64,000 bases of DNA from JAEUHZ01 sp964552795. Its GTDB lineage: Bacteria > Planctomycetota > UBA1135 > GCA-002686595. This document shows, one piece after another, positions 44,753-54,077 of the stretch (position 1 is the stretch's first letter; each line of letters begins with the position of its first letter). The notes under the pieces were generated by a model. The model worked only from the letters and a program-made list of their open reading frames with translations. It did no database searches and was not told the origin of the DNA. A program made the translations under genes and the position numbers. Location of the stretch: NCBI GenBank assembly GCA_964552795.1, contig CAZKIO010000016.1, positions 1-64,000 on the forward strand, read 5' to 3'.

Positions 44753-46039
44753 TCAGCGCTTCGCGGGCCGCGGCGGGACGTAGGGCACGGCCTTCTTCGG
44801 GAAACCCTTCGCCAGCAGCTCCTCGGCGCGGGCGATCAGCGGGTCGATCCCCTTCTGCAGGAGCTTGGGCTCCCATTCGACGACCTCGTGCGGCGCAACG
44901 CCGCGTCCTTCGATGCCCTCGCCGCCGTCGAACCGCTGCTTGTTCGAGCGCACGGCGAAGCGCACCTGGAAGAGGCCGCTGGGCGCCTTCAACTCGACCT
45001 TCTGCGCGGACATGCCGGCGGTCGGGCCCGGACCGATCATGTAGGCGCGCCCGTCCTCCTTGAACTGCCCGGCGACCGTTTCGCCCGTCGAGCGCGTGCC
45101 CTCGTCGACGATCACGACCAGCGGCCCGGCGAAGTGCGCCTTGCCCGCCGACGCGTACTGTCGCCACTGCGTGCCCGGGGCGAGGAACCGGCCGAACACG
45201 GCCGCGTGGTCCGTGCCGCCGCCGTTGTTGGCGCGCAGATCGAGGATCAGGCCCGGAACGTCGCCGATGGCCGCCAGCGCCTCGTCGAGCTCCTCCGGCA
45301 GACCGCCGGCGCACTCGCCGAGGTAGACGTAGCCGAAGCCGCTCGCGAGGCGCGCCCAGGCGTCGCGCCGGCCGAGCGGTTTCCAATCGTCGCCCGGGAA
45401 CACGGGGCCGATGTAGCGCGCGTCGCCGCCGGCCTTGGAACACGTGAGGTGCACCGACTTCTTCCCCTTGCGGCCGCGGTCGAACTCCAGCTCGAAGGTC
45501 GTGCCCTCGGGTCCCGACAGACCCCAATGGCATGCCGCGTAGCGCACCGCGTGATCCGTGGAGAAGCCGTAGCGGTCGGACAGATCGCGTCCGGTGCGCG
45601 CGAGCCACTCCGCCGCGCCCACGCCGTCCACCTTCAGCAGTTGGAAGCCCGCCTCGACCGCAGACGCCTGCGCCGAGCCGCGCGCCTGCTTCACCCAGAC
45701 CTTGCCGTCCGCCTCGCACAGCACGATGCCGACGCCGTAGGTGCGCGGCTCCTCGGGCATCGCCACATCGACCTTGGTGAACGCGGCGTGGCCGTCCTTC
45801 AGACGCGCGAGCAGGCGCGCGCACAGCTTCACGTGCGTGACCTCGTCCTGGATCTGCTGGGCCAGCGGCCCGAATTCCGCGCGTACGGCACTCCAGTCGA
45901 CGCCCTTCTGCGCGAGCAGCGCGCCGGCCTGCTTCTCCATCTCGTCGAGCAGGAAGGCCACGTCGCGCTCGTACTTCGATTCGACGGGCACAGAGGCCGC
46001 GAGCGGCGCGCAGAGCAGGAGCGTGGCGAGGAATCGCAT
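44753..46039 (-). CDS. Exported S41-family (C-terminal-processing-type) peptidase
   Basis: 428 aa with signal peptide (MRFLATLLLCAPLAASVPVES). A helical N-terminal region precedes the PDZ-like part (YGVGIVLCEADGKVWVKQ). The S41 protease core contains GLILDLRANNGGGTDHA and VVIVDEGTRSTGETVAGQFKE, where Ser in TRSTGE is the likely nucleophile. It degrades or trims periplasmic proteins. Promoter TTGACG-N17-TGCGAT is recognisable upstream, with the ATG 11 bases beyond the -10. Confidence 0.85.
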   Translation of the reverse strand: MRFLATLLLCAPLAASVPVESKYERDVAFLLDEMEKQAGALLAQKGVDWSAVRAEFGPLAQQIQDEVTHVKLCARLLARLKDGHAAFTKVDVAMPEEPRTYGVGIVLCEADGKVWVKQARGSAQASAVEAGFQLLKVDGVGAAEWLARTGRDLSDRYGFSTDHAVRYAACHWGLSGPEGTTFELEFDRGRKGKKSVHLTCSKAGGDARYIGPVFPGDDWKPLGRRDAWARLASGFGYVYLGECAGGLPEELDEALAAIGDVPGLILDLRANNGGGTDHAAVFGRFLAPGTQWRQYASAGKAHFAGPLVVIVDEGTRSTGETVAGQFKEDGRAYMIGPGPTAGMSAQKVELKAPSGLFQVRFAVRSNKQRFDGGEGIEGRGVAPHEVVEWEPKLLQKGIDPLIARAEELLAKGFPKKAVPYVPPRPAKR

Positions 46040-46050
46040 GGCGTGACGCC

Positions 46051-46079
46051 ATCGCACACGCTCGCGCCGCGCGCGTCAA
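46051..46079 (-). promoter_or_regulatory. Promoter of the S41 peptidase gene
   Basis: TTGACG (46074-46079), 17 bases, TGCGAT (46051-46056) on the minus strand. Predicted leader about 5 bases. Confidence 0.45.
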
Positions 46080-46098
46080 CCGCGCGTGCCGTCCGCGG

Positions 46099-47358
46099 TC
46101 AGGTCGCCAGCACGGGCAGCGCGTCGTAGCGCGCGCCGAGCACCTCCGCGCTCGGCGCGCCCAGCCAGCGCTCCAGGCAGGCTGCGTAGAGCGAGCGGAA
46201 GTCGACGGTGTGCCGCAGGTTCCCGTCGGCGTCGAGGTCGCTGACGCTGGGGTGTGCGCCGTGCAGGCCTCCGCGCACGCCCGTCCCGAACAGCAACGCG
46301 GGACCCGCGGCGCCGTGGTCGGTGCCGTGCGACACGTTCTCGGCGACGCGCCGTCCGAACTCGGACCAGGCCAGGACCAGCACGCGATCCTGCGCGCCCG
46401 TGCCGGCGATGTCCTCGAAGAAGGCGCCCAGCGCGCGGTCGAGCTGCGCCAGGAGCCGGGCGTGCTTCGTGCGCTGCACCGTGCCGTGCGTGTCGAAGTT
46501 CGACAGCACGACCGAGTACACGCGCGTGCGCACGTCCGAATCGAGCAGCGCCGCGATGGCGCGCAGTGACGCGGCGAAGGGCTCGGCTGGGTACGCGGCG
46601 CGCGGGCGGTACGCGCCCACGACCTCCTGCAGGCGCGCGGCAGCTTCCCGCGAGTCGCGCAGCCGCTCGCGCAGCACGGCCAGCATCCGGTCGCGCCGCG
46701 TGGCGCGCAGCTCGTCGCAGCACGCGCTGGCGGCGCGTGCGAACGCCTCCTGCTCCGCGTCGGCCCCCAGCCACTGGAGCTCGCTCGCCACGCGGAAGCT
46801 GACGGCCGGGTGCCTCTCCGACCACAGCGAGTACGGCATGTCGCCGCCTACGTGCACGACGAGCAGCCGGTCGGGGTCGTCGCCCCACGGACCCTCGCGC
46901 AGCCGCGCGATCCAGCCCGGGCCCGAGGCGCGCCCGGCGCGGCGCGCGGTGTGCCACACCTCCTGCGAGCGGAAGTGCGAGTACACCGGATCGGGGAAGC
47001 CGACGCCCTCGATCGCGGCCGCCTGCCCCGTGTCGAACAGGCGGCGCATGTGCTCCAGCGACGGATGCAACCCGCGCTCGTCGGTGAGCGGCAGCGTCTG
47101 TGCGCGCGTGAACCGCAGCGTCGGCCGCGCGCGGTGGTAGGCGTCGTCCTGGTGCGGCACGAGCGTCGAGAGGCCGTCGTTGCCGCCGAACATCTCGAGC
47201 AGGATCAGCACGCGGCCCGTGTCCTGCGCCGGCCGCGCGAGGTCCGGCGCGCCCGCGGGCGCCACGATCGCGCGCGTTCCGCCGACGCAGGCCGCGCCCA
47301 GGCCCGCGGCCCCCGCGACGAGCAGCTCGCGCCGACCCAGTCCGCGCACCGCGTTCAC
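46099..47358 (-). CDS. DUF1501-family exported protein (Tat-type signal)
   Basis: 419 aa. The GTG at 47358 overlaps the stop of the DUF1800 gene as GTGA. The N-terminus GLGRRELLVAGAAGLGAACVGG has a twin-arginine pattern. Family hallmarks: LILLEMFGGNDGLSTLVPH, SLEHMRRLFDTGQAAAIEGVG, VYSVVLSNFDTHG and VLAWSEFGRRVAENVSHGTDHG. DUF1501 proteins have an alkaline-phosphatase/sulfatase-like fold of unknown substrate. It almost always pairs with DUF1800, as here. Confidence 0.92.
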   Translation of the reverse strand: MNAVRGLGRRELLVAGAAGLGAACVGGTRAIVAPAGAPDLARPAQDTGRVLILLEMFGGNDGLSTLVPHQDDAYHRARPTLRFTRAQTLPLTDERGLHPSLEHMRRLFDTGQAAAIEGVGFPDPVYSHFRSQEVWHTARRAGRASGPGWIARLREGPWGDDPDRLLVVHVGGDMPYSLWSERHPAVSFRVASELQWLGADAEQEAFARAASACCDELRATRRDRMLAVLRERLRDSREAAARLQEVVGAYRPRAAYPAEPFAASLRAIAALLDSDVRTRVYSVVLSNFDTHGTVQRTKHARLLAQLDRALGAFFEDIAGTGAQDRVLVLAWSEFGRRVAENVSHGTDHGAAGPALLFGTGVRGGLHGAHPSVSDLDADGNLRHTVDFRSLYAACLERWLGAPSAEVLGARYDALPVLAT

Positions 47359-48968
47359 GACAGGTGCGCCTCGGGCAGGCTGAAGATCAGGTGGGCGAGC
47401 TGGCGCAACAGGGCCGCGCGCGTCGCCGCCTGCTCCAGCCACGCGCCCGCCGCCGCGCCGTGCCGCTCCCGCGCGCGCGTCAGCGCGGCACGGACGATGC
47501 CGTGCGTACCTTGCGCCGGCGGGCCCGGCAGCCACTCCTCCAGCAGCCACGCGGCGACGTCCTCGTCGGACCGTACCCGCGCCGCGAGCAGCCGTTCCAC
47601 GAACGCGGCCGACGGTTCCCAGCGCGCGCCGCCCAGCGTGCGGATCAGCGTCTCGAGGTCGGGCAGGCCCGACACGTGCACGCCTTCCGCGGTCCCGCGC
47701 GCGAGGTCGTCCGACGCGTCGCCGGACTCGACCGACAGGACGCCGACCAGCGCGCCGACGACGTTGCCGCGCCGCAGCAGCGCGTCGTTCGTGATCCAGT
47801 CGAGCCCTTCGGGCCAGCCCTTCACCGAGGGCGGCCAGTAGAACGACTGCCCCAGGATCACGCCGGCCTTGTTGAGGAAGTGGCCGTCCGGCGCGAGCTC
47901 CAGCTTGTGGCACACGAAGGCCAGGTACTCCATCGGCGACAGCACGCGCGTGCCGACCGCGTCCGCGCGGTAGAACTCCGGATCGAGGAACAGGGTTCGC
48001 AGGAAGGGACGCAGCTCGAAGCGCGCGTCGCGCAGCAGGTCCGCGTAGCGCGCGAGGCGCGCCGGCTCGGGCTCCAGGCCCTCGAACCAGCGCAAGAGGC
48101 GCCGCGCGATCCAGCGCGAGCAGGCTTCCTGCGCCAGCAGGTGGTCGACGAGCGCGCGGTCGCCGAAGTGCGCGGTCCGGCCCAGGATCGTCTTCAGGCC
48201 GGCATCGTGCGCGTGCGGGAGGAACGCGAACGCGCCCTCCGAGGTGCAGACGTTCCCGGTCAACGCGCGCGCCGCTTCGCGCACGTCGGACTCGGTGTAG
48301 TTGCCCTCGCCCAGGCTGAACAGTTCCAGGAGCTCGCGCGCCAGGTTCTCGTTGGGGTGCAGCCTCGAGCTGGCCGTCTGGTCGAGGAACTGCAGCATCG
48401 CCGGGTCGCGCACGACGCCGTGCAGGAGGTCCGCGTAGCTCTCCAGCGCGCCCCGGCGCAGCCACTGGAACTGGTGGACGAGCTCGTACTTGCGCTTCAC
48501 GACCTCCCACGAGGTCGTGAAGAAGCCGTGCCAGAACAGCGTCATCCGGTCGCGCAGCGGGTCGTCGCCGCGCGACATCGACGCGAACCAGCGCTCCTGC
48601 AGCGCGAGGAACTGGTTGCGATCGACGACCCGCGCGTCCTTGCACATGCCGATCTGCTCGTCCTGGCTGCGCTCGAAATACGGCGAGGTCTCCAGCGTGA
48701 CCTGCATGTGGTCGAGGCCGAAGTCCTCCCAGCGGAACAGCACCGGCTCGACGTCGCGCCAGCCCGCTCCGCCGTCGAGCAGGCGCTCGACGATGCGCTC
48801 CAGGCCCAGCGCCACCCCGCGCTCGATCTCCGCCCCGGTCGCGCCGAACGCCGCGCGGTTCAGGAGGTGCCGCACGCGCGCGGGGTCGGCGCGGGGCGGG
48901 GCCGCCGTCGCTGCCTCGGCGGCCGCGGGCACGGCGGCGAGCAGGAATCCAGTGAGGAAGCAGGACAT
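47355..48968 (-). CDS. DUF1800-family exported protein
   Basis: 537 aa. ATG at 48968 is chosen over the GTG at 48971: GGGGAG lies 7 bases upstream and the signal peptide (MSCFLTGFLLAAVPAAAEA) is intact. Recognised from HLLNRAAFGATGAEIE, RMTLFWHGFFTTS, NENLARELLELFSLGEGNYTE, DVREAARALTG and ILGQSFYWPPSVKGWPEG. The function is unknown; the obligatory neighbour DUF1501 gene is translationally coupled downstream. TAGACT at 49008-49013 is its -10. Confidence 0.93.
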   Translation of the reverse strand: MSCFLTGFLLAAVPAAAEAATAAPPRADPARVRHLLNRAAFGATGAEIERGVALGLERIVERLLDGGAGWRDVEPVLFRWEDFGLDHMQVTLETSPYFERSQDEQIGMCKDARVVDRNQFLALQERWFASMSRGDDPLRDRMTLFWHGFFTTSWEVVKRKYELVHQFQWLRRGALESYADLLHGVVRDPAMLQFLDQTASSRLHPNENLARELLELFSLGEGNYTESDVREAARALTGNVCTSEGAFAFLPHAHDAGLKTILGRTAHFGDRALVDHLLAQEACSRWIARRLLRWFEGLEPEPARLARYADLLRDARFELRPFLRTLFLDPEFYRADAVGTRVLSPMEYLAFVCHKLELAPDGHFLNKAGVILGQSFYWPPSVKGWPEGLDWITNDALLRRGNVVGALVGVLSVESGDASDDLARGTAEGVHVSGLPDLETLIRTLGGARWEPSAAFVERLLAARVRSDEDVAAWLLEEWLPGPPAQGTHGIVRAALTRARERHGAAAGAWLEQAATRAALLRQLAHLIFSLPEAHLS

Positions 48969-49007
48969 CACGCACTCCCCGCGGCGCGCGCGCCGGGGGT
49001 TGCGTCC

Positions 49008-49013
49008 AGTCTA
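49008..49013 (-). promoter_or_regulatory. -10 box TAGACT of the DUF1800/DUF1501 operon, overlapping an upstream stop codon
   Basis: TAGACT (minus strand) starts with the TAG stop codon of the VOC gene. Leader about 33 bases with a GGGGAG ribosome site. Confidence 0.45.
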
Positions 49014-49475
49014 GCCGTGCGGGCCGGAAGCGTTGCGCGTCCCGCCCGCGGCCGGCTGCGCCTGCCAGTGCGCACCGGGCCGGTAGGTTCCCACGTACCA
49101 CGGGTGGCCCTCGGGATCCTTCACCATGAACCCGCGCGAGCCGTAGTGCTCGTCCTGCAGGTCGTGGATGACCTCCGCACCGGCAGCCAGCGCCCGCGCG
49201 AAGCACGCATCGGGGTCGTCGACCTGGATGCAGATCGCGTGGTGCGTGACGGCGCTGCCGCGCGGGCTCACGCGCCCCGCCTCGGGCTTGGATGTGCTCA
49301 CCATGACCACTCCGGGTCCCAGTTGCAGTTCGGAGTGCGCGACGATGCCCCCCGGTCCCGGCACGACGAGTCGCGCGGTGAAGCCGAACGCGCGGCACAG
49401 CCACTCGATCGCCGCCGCCGCGTCGTCGTACGACAGCGACGGATACAGGTTCGACGGGATCGGCGCCGGCTCCAT
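49011..49475 (-). CDS. VOC/glyoxalase-superfamily protein
   Basis: 154 aa from ATG at 49475 (MEPAPIPSNLYPSLSYDDAA). Two beta-alpha-beta-beta-beta modules of the vicinal oxygen chelate fold: AAAIEWLCRAFGFTARLVV and HHAICIQVDDPDACFARALAAGAEV, ending SRGFMVKDPEGHPWYVGTY. It resembles the PhnB-like/YdcE subgroup. The substrate is unknown. It follows the glutaryl-CoA dehydrogenase gene by 44 bases, with GGAGGA in between. Confidence 0.82.
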   Translation of the reverse strand: MEPAPIPSNLYPSLSYDDAAAAIEWLCRAFGFTARLVVPGPGGIVAHSELQLGPGVVMVSTSKPEAGRVSPRGSAVTHHAICIQVDDPDACFARALAAGAEVIHDLQDEHYGSRGFMVKDPEGHPWYVGTYRPGAHWQAQPAAGGTRNASGPHG

Positions 49476-49519
49476 CACGAACTGATCCGCGGTTCCTCCG
49501 GGGCCTGGTGCGTCCGCGC

Positions 49520-50689
49520 TCAGCGGTAGGCGGGGATCCCCGTGAGCTCCTGCCCGATCGCCAGCGTGTGGATGTCGTGCGTGCCCTCGTACGTGTACAC
49601 GCTCTCCAGGTTGCACATGTGGCGACCGACCTGGTACTCGAGGCTGATGCCGTTCGCGCCCATCAGGTCGCGGATGATGCGCGCCGCCTCCAGCGAGATG
49701 TGCACGTTGTTGCGCTTGCCCATCGAGACCATGGCCGGCGTGAGCTGCCCCTTGTCCTTCAGGCGGCCCATGTGCAGCGCCATCATCTGGCCCAGCGTGA
49801 TCTGCGTGGCGATGTCGGCCAGCTTCTTCTGCGGGATCTGGAAACCGGCCAGCGGCTTGTCGAACACGATGCGCTGGCCGGCGTACTGCAGGCCCTCGTC
49901 GAAACAGGCCAGCGCCGCGCCCAGCGCGCCCCAGGCGATGCCGTAGCGCGCCTGCGACAGGCACGAGAGCGGCGACTTCAGCCCGCCGCTCCCGGGCAGG
50001 AGGTTCGCCTCGGGGATGCGCGCGTCGTCCATCACCAGCTCGCTGGTGATGCTGGCGCGCAGCGACCACTTGTGCTTCTGCTCGGGCGCGGTGAAGCCCG
50101 GCGTGCCCTTCTCGACCAGGAACCCGCGGATCTTGCCGTCCAGGCGCGCCCACACCACGGCGACGTCGGCCACGGTGCCGTTCGTGATCCACATCTTGCG
50201 GCCGTTCAGCACGTAGTGCTTCCCGTCCTTCTTCGCGACCGTCAGCATCCCGCCCGGGTTGCTGCCGAAGTCGGGCTCGGTCAGGCCGAAGCAGCCGATG
50301 GCCTGTCCGCTGGCGAGCCTGGGCAGCCAGTGGCGCTTCTGCTCCTCCGAACCGAAGGCCAGGATCGGGTACATGACCAGGCCGCCCTGCACCGAGCAGA
50401 ACGAGCGCAGGCCCGAGTCGCCGCGCTCCAGCTCCTGGTAGATCAGGCCCGCCGCCACGTTGTTGAGCCCCGCGCCGCCGTACTCGGACGGCGTGGTCGG
50501 ACCGAACACGCCCAGCTCGGCCAGCTCGGGCACCAGCTCCATCGGGAACGTGCCGTTCTCGAAGTGCTCCATCGCGATCGGCAGGTAGCGCTCGGTGACC
50601 CAGGAACGGACCGTGTCGCGCACCATGCGCTCTTCGTCGGAGAGCTGGTCGTCCAGGCGCATGTAGTCGAGCTGTCGGAAGGGCTGCAT
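49520..50689 (-). CDS. gcdH: Glutaryl-CoA dehydrogenase (acyl-CoA dehydrogenase family)
   Basis: 389 aa. FAD-binding pattern GCFGLTEPDFGSNPGGM, the middle-domain MWITNGTVADVAVVWA and the C-terminal YTYEGTHDIHTLAIGQ, in which Glu368 is the catalytic base. The flanking residues (SVQGGLVMYPILAFGSEEQK) follow the glutaryl-CoA dehydrogenase subgroup rather than short-chain enzymes. It oxidises and decarboxylates glutaryl-CoA to crotonyl-CoA in lysine/tryptophan degradation. Leader about 59 bases from TAGAAT at 50755. Confidence 0.88.
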   Translation of the reverse strand: MQPFRQLDYMRLDDQLSDEERMVRDTVRSWVTERYLPIAMEHFENGTFPMELVPELAELGVFGPTTPSEYGGAGLNNVAAGLIYQELERGDSGLRSFCSVQGGLVMYPILAFGSEEQKRHWLPRLASGQAIGCFGLTEPDFGSNPGGMLTVAKKDGKHYVLNGRKMWITNGTVADVAVVWARLDGKIRGFLVEKGTPGFTAPEQKHKWSLRASITSELVMDDARIPEANLLPGSGGLKSPLSCLSQARYGIAWGALGAALACFDEGLQYAGQRIVFDKPLAGFQIPQKKLADIATQITLGQMMALHMGRLKDKGQLTPAMVSMGKRNNVHISLEAARIIRDLMGANGISLEYQVGRHMCNLESVYTYEGTHDIHTLAIGQELTGIPAYR

Positions 50690-50754
50690 CGTGTTCTCGC
50701 GTGGGTCGGTCGGCGGGCCTCGGCGCCCTCTGGGAGCGCGGGAGCAAGTCCGGC

Positions 50755-50760
50755 ATTCTA
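50755..50760 (-). promoter_or_regulatory. -10 box TAGAAT of gcdH
   Basis: TTCTCC 17 bases upstream may be its -35. It lies in the 107-base gap between divergent genes. Confidence 0.4.
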
Positions 50761-50796
50761 GGCCCCGTCCCGCGCAAGGAGAACCGCGCACCCGCC

Positions 50797-51954
50797 TTGG
50801 CCCGCCACCCGACCGTCCCCTGCCCGCTGTGCGGCTACCACGCCCCGGAACTCGCCTGCCCGCACTGCCGGCTCGCGCCGGCGGAGCCGTCGCTGGCCGC
50901 GCCCCGCGGCGGATTCTGGCGCGAGGTCGCGGACGGGCTGCTGGCCGTCCCGATGGGCGCGAAGACGCTGCTCGCGACGCCGCGCACCAAGCGCCTGCTG
51001 GTCCCGCCGGTCGTGCTCACCAGCCTGGTGTTCGGCTTCGCGGTCGCCTGGTGCGTGCGCGAGTTCTCGCGCTTCTTCGAAGCCGTGCGCGCCCAGAGCA
51101 TCGACGGCATGGGCCTCGACCCGGGCCTGTGGCGCGACGTGCTGGCATGGCTGGCCGGCGCCAAGGTGATCGTGGCGATCGCGCACGCGGGCAGCATCCT
51201 GGTGCTGCTCACGGCGCTGACGCTGGCCGCGCTGTGGACCTTCTCGATCGCCTACGAGGCGATCTGCGGGCCGTTCCTCGACACGGTGCAGGCCAGGGTG
51301 GAGAAGCGCTGGTTCGGCGCCGACCCGCGCGTCGTGCTGGAGCAGCAGCCCGGCGTCGACGAGCCGCGTTCGCTGGTCGCCGTGAGCGCGGCGGCGGTCG
51401 CGGCGGCGGCGATCCTCGCGGCGCTCTGGCTGATCGCGTCGCCGTGGGCCTGGCTGCTGCTCTTGGCGCTGCCGCTGCCGTTCCTCGCCGCCGCGCGCGT
51501 CGTGCCCGGATCGGGAGCGTGGCTCTCGTGGTTCGTGGGATCCCAGGCGCGCATGCTGTGGATCAGCGTCAAGGCCTCGCTGCTGGCCGCGCTGATCATG
51601 ATCGCGTTCCTGTGGGTCAAGCTGATCCCGCTCCTGGGGCTGCCCTTGTTCGCGATGGTCGCGGGCTGGGCCACGGCGCTGACGCTGCTCGACATCCCCT
51701 TCTCGCGGCGCGGCTGGACGCTGTCGCAGCGGCTCACCTGCCTGCTCCAGCACCTGCCCGCGGTCCTGGCCCTGGGCATCGTGACCAGCCTGGTGTTCGT
51801 CGTGCCCCTGATCGGGCCGCTGATCGGCGTTCCCTGCGCCTCGATCGGCGGACAGTGGCTGGTGTGCCGCATCGACAAGAACCGCATGCGCCCGCCCGGC
51901 CGGCGCATCGAGTTCCCCCGCGCGCCGCGCCCGGCCCTGGACACCGGGCCCTGA
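50797..51954 (+). CDS. EI24/CysZ-like membrane protein with N-terminal zinc ribbon
   Basis: 385 aa from a TTG at 50797; the frame stays open upstream to 50701 but that stretch overlaps the gcdH promoter. A CPLCGYHAPELACPHC zinc-ribbon at about residues 9-24 is followed by six or more membrane helices. The EI24/CysZ layout includes GGFWREVADGLLAVPMGAKTLL near the start of the membrane part and PLIGPLIGVPCASIGGQWL near the end. CysZ proteins move sulfate; the zinc ribbon is an addition and the substrate is uncertain. Confidence 0.75.
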   Translation: MARHPTVPCPLCGYHAPELACPHCRLAPAEPSLAAPRGGFWREVADGLLAVPMGAKTLLATPRTKRLLVPPVVLTSLVFGFAVAWCVREFSRFFEAVRAQSIDGMGLDPGLWRDVLAWLAGAKVIVAIAHAGSILVLLTALTLAALWTFSIAYEAICGPFLDTVQARVEKRWFGADPRVVLEQQPGVDEPRSLVAVSAAAVAAAAILAALWLIASPWAWLLLLALPLPFLAAARVVPGSGAWLSWFVGSQARMLWISVKASLLAALIMIAFLWVKLIPLLGLPLFAMVAGWATALTLLDIPFSRRGWTLSQRLTCLLQHLPAVLALGIVTSLVFVVPLIGPLIGVPCASIGGQWLVCRIDKNRMRPPGRRIEFPRAPRPALDTGP

Positions 51955-51996
51955 GCGGCGCGCCGCGTGCGGCTGTCCGCGCCGCGCGCCGGCGCG

Positions 51997-52002
51997 TAGT
52001 CT
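51997..52002 (+). promoter_or_regulatory. -10 box TAGTCT, leaderless start of the two-component operon
   Basis: Six bases before the ATG at 52009, the spacing expected if transcription begins at the A of ATG. Confidence 0.5.
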
Positions 52003-52008
52003 CTCCGG

Positions 52009-52689
52009 ATGCGCATCCTCGTGGTGGACGACGACGCGAAGCTCCGCGGCTACGTCTCGGTCGGCCTGCGCGAGTCCGGGCACGCCTGCGAGACCGCCGC
52101 GGACGGCGCCGAAGCGCTGCGCGTGCTGACGCGGCCGGGCGCCGAGCCTTTCGACGCGATCCTGCTCGACGTGATGATGCCGGGCCGGGACGGGTGGGAG
52201 CTGCTTCACGACCTGCGTGCCGCCGGCCGCGAGACGCCGGTGATCTTCGTCACGGCCCGCGACGCCGTGCAGGAACGCGTCAAGGGCCTGCAACTGGGCG
52301 CCGACGACTACATCATCAAGCCGTTCGCGTTCGAGGAGCTGCTGGCACGCATCGAGGCGGTCGTGCGCCGGCGCAACGCGCTCGGCCCGGTCGAGTACGC
52401 AGACCTGCGCGTGGACGCCGCGCGCCGCGCGGTCTGGCGCGCCGGCAAGCCCGTCGAACTCTCGCCGCGCGAGTTCGACCTCCTGCGTACGCTGCTGCTG
52501 CACCGCGAGAAGGTCGTGACGAGGACCGACCTGCTGAAGCAGGTGTGGGGCATCGAGTTCGACCCCGGCACGAACGTCGTCGACGTGCACGTCGCGCGCC
52601 TGCGCCGCAAGCTCGAGCGCCAGGGCCGCCCGCTGGTGCGCACCGTCCGCGGCGAGGGCTACATGCTGGCCGATTCGTTCGATGGCTGA
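52009..52689 (+). CDS. OmpR/PhoB-family response regulator
   Basis: 226 aa. Receiver domain 1-120 with phospho-acceptor Asp54 (AILLDVMMPG), acidic pocket DDD at residues 7-9 and Lys in IIKPF. C-terminal winged helix about 130-222 (LSPREFDLLRTLLLHREKVVTR, NVVDVHVARLRRKLE, VRTVRGEGYML). It overlaps the kinase gene by 8 bases; the pair is a normal two-component system. Sequence resembles the CusR/CopR group often used in metal response, but no efflux genes are near. Confidence 0.93.
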   Translation: MRILVVDDDAKLRGYVSVGLRESGHACETAADGAEALRVLTRPGAEPFDAILLDVMMPGRDGWELLHDLRAAGRETPVIFVTARDAVQERVKGLQLGADDYIIKPFAFEELLARIEAVVRRRNALGPVEYADLRVDAARRAVWRAGKPVELSPREFDLLRTLLLHREKVVTRTDLLKQVWGIEFDPGTNVVDVHVARLRRKLERQGRPLVRTVRGEGYMLADSFDG

Positions 52690-54061
52690 GCGCGCGGCGA
52701 GCACCTGGTCGCTGGCCCGTCGCCTGACGGGCCTGTACCTCGTCAGCATCGGCGGCTTCGTGCTGGCGATCGCCGGCGCGAGCACGGTGTTCCTCAACCG
52801 CGCGGTCAGCTCCGAGGTGGACGCCCTGGTGCGCGAGGAGATCGACGAGGCCGGCGCCTTGTCCCGCGGCGCGCCGCGCTTCGATCCCGTCGCGTTCACG
52901 CGGATCGTGCAGGACCTGCAGCGCGAGCACCCCGAGAACGGGATGGGCTGGCGGGTCTGGCCCGCGGAGGGCGGCGAGCCGCTCGACTTCGGCCAGCGAC
53001 GGCTGCTGCGCCTGTTGCCGCCTTCCGCCGAGCCCGGCACGGCCATCGTGCGCGGCGGGCGCGACCTGCGCTCGATCACCGCCCGCCTGGACGACGGCAG
53101 CGTCGCGGCCCTCGTGCTCGACGGCGCGGCCCAGTACCGGCTGCTGCGCACCTACGAGATCGCGGCACTCGTGGTCGTCGCCGGATGCCTGCTGGCGGGG
53201 CTGCTGATGGCACGCGTCGTGTTCCGCCGCGTCTCCTCGCTGCTGGCCGACGTCGCCCGGCAGGCGCGCGCGGTCCAGGAGCCCGACCACCCGCCGCAGG
53301 TGCGTGTCGATGGCGCGCCCGTCGAGATCCTGGAGATCGTGGACGCGCTGCGCGACCTGATGGACCGGACCCGGCGCGAGGCCGACGCCGCGCGCCTGTT
53401 CACCGCCGGGCTGGCGCACGAGCTGCGCGCCCCCGTCCAGAACCTGATCGGAGAGACCGAGGTGGCCCTGCTCTCCGACCGCGACGGGGACGCGTACCGG
53501 CGCCTGCTGCACAGCCACCTGGACGAGTTGCGCAGCCTGGGAGACGCCGTCGACAACCTGGTCACGATCTGCTCGCGCGGCGAGGACCGGCGCGCCGGGG
53601 CGCGCGAGAACTTCGACCTGGCGGAGGAGGCCGAGCTGCGGCTGCGCCGCGACCGCTCGCTGGCGGACCGCTGCGGGATCCGTCTCACGCTCGAGGCGCG
53701 CGGCGACACGCGCATCGCCGGAGACCGGGAGGCGATCCTGCGTGCGCTGCGCAACCTCGTGCAGAACGCGATCCAGTGGAGTCCGCCGGGCGGCGAAGTG
53801 CGCCTGTGCATCGAGGGCCGTGACGAGGCCGTCGACGTCACCGTCGACGATTCGGGACCGGGGGTTCCCGCCGATTGGCGTGCGGCGATCTTCGAGCCGT
53901 TCGTGCGCGGACCGTCGGCGCGCGGCCGCCGCGTGGGTTACGGCCTGGGTCTGGCGCTGGTGCGCGGCGCCGCTCAGGACCACGGCGGCGAGGTCGAGGT
54001 GGGTGCCTCGCCGCTGGGCGGCGCGCGCTTCCGCCTGGTGCTGCCGCGGCGCGCGGCCTGA
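52682..54061 (+). CDS. Sensor histidine kinase, partner of the OmpR-type regulator
   Basis: 459 aa. Helix 1 at about 15-38, a periplasmic sensor region of about 125 residues, helix 2 (IAALVVVAGCLLAGLLMARVVF) and HAMP. HisKA carries phospho-His246 (FTAGLAHELRAPVQN), and HATPase has N box NLVQNAIQWS, DSGPGVP and GYGLGLALVRGAAQDHGG. The HELRAP motif and general layout match the CusS-type group. The short sensor domain holds no obvious metal-binding Cys/His cluster, so the stimulus is unknown. Confidence 0.93.
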   Translation: MAERAASTWSLARRLTGLYLVSIGGFVLAIAGASTVFLNRAVSSEVDALVREEIDEAGALSRGAPRFDPVAFTRIVQDLQREHPENGMGWRVWPAEGGEPLDFGQRRLLRLLPPSAEPGTAIVRGGRDLRSITARLDDGSVAALVLDGAAQYRLLRTYEIAALVVVAGCLLAGLLMARVVFRRVSSLLADVARQARAVQEPDHPPQVRVDGAPVEILEIVDALRDLMDRTRREADAARLFTAGLAHELRAPVQNLIGETEVALLSDRDGDAYRRLLHSHLDELRSLGDAVDNLVTICSRGEDRRAGARENFDLAEEAELRLRRDRSLADRCGIRLTLEARGDTRIAGDREAILRALRNLVQNAIQWSPPGGEVRLCIEGRDEAVDVTVDDSGPGVPADWRAAIFEPFVRGPSARGRRVGYGLGLALVRGAAQDHGGEVEVGASPLGGARFRLVLPRRAA

Positions 54062-54077
54062 GCGTCGCGCGCCGCCC

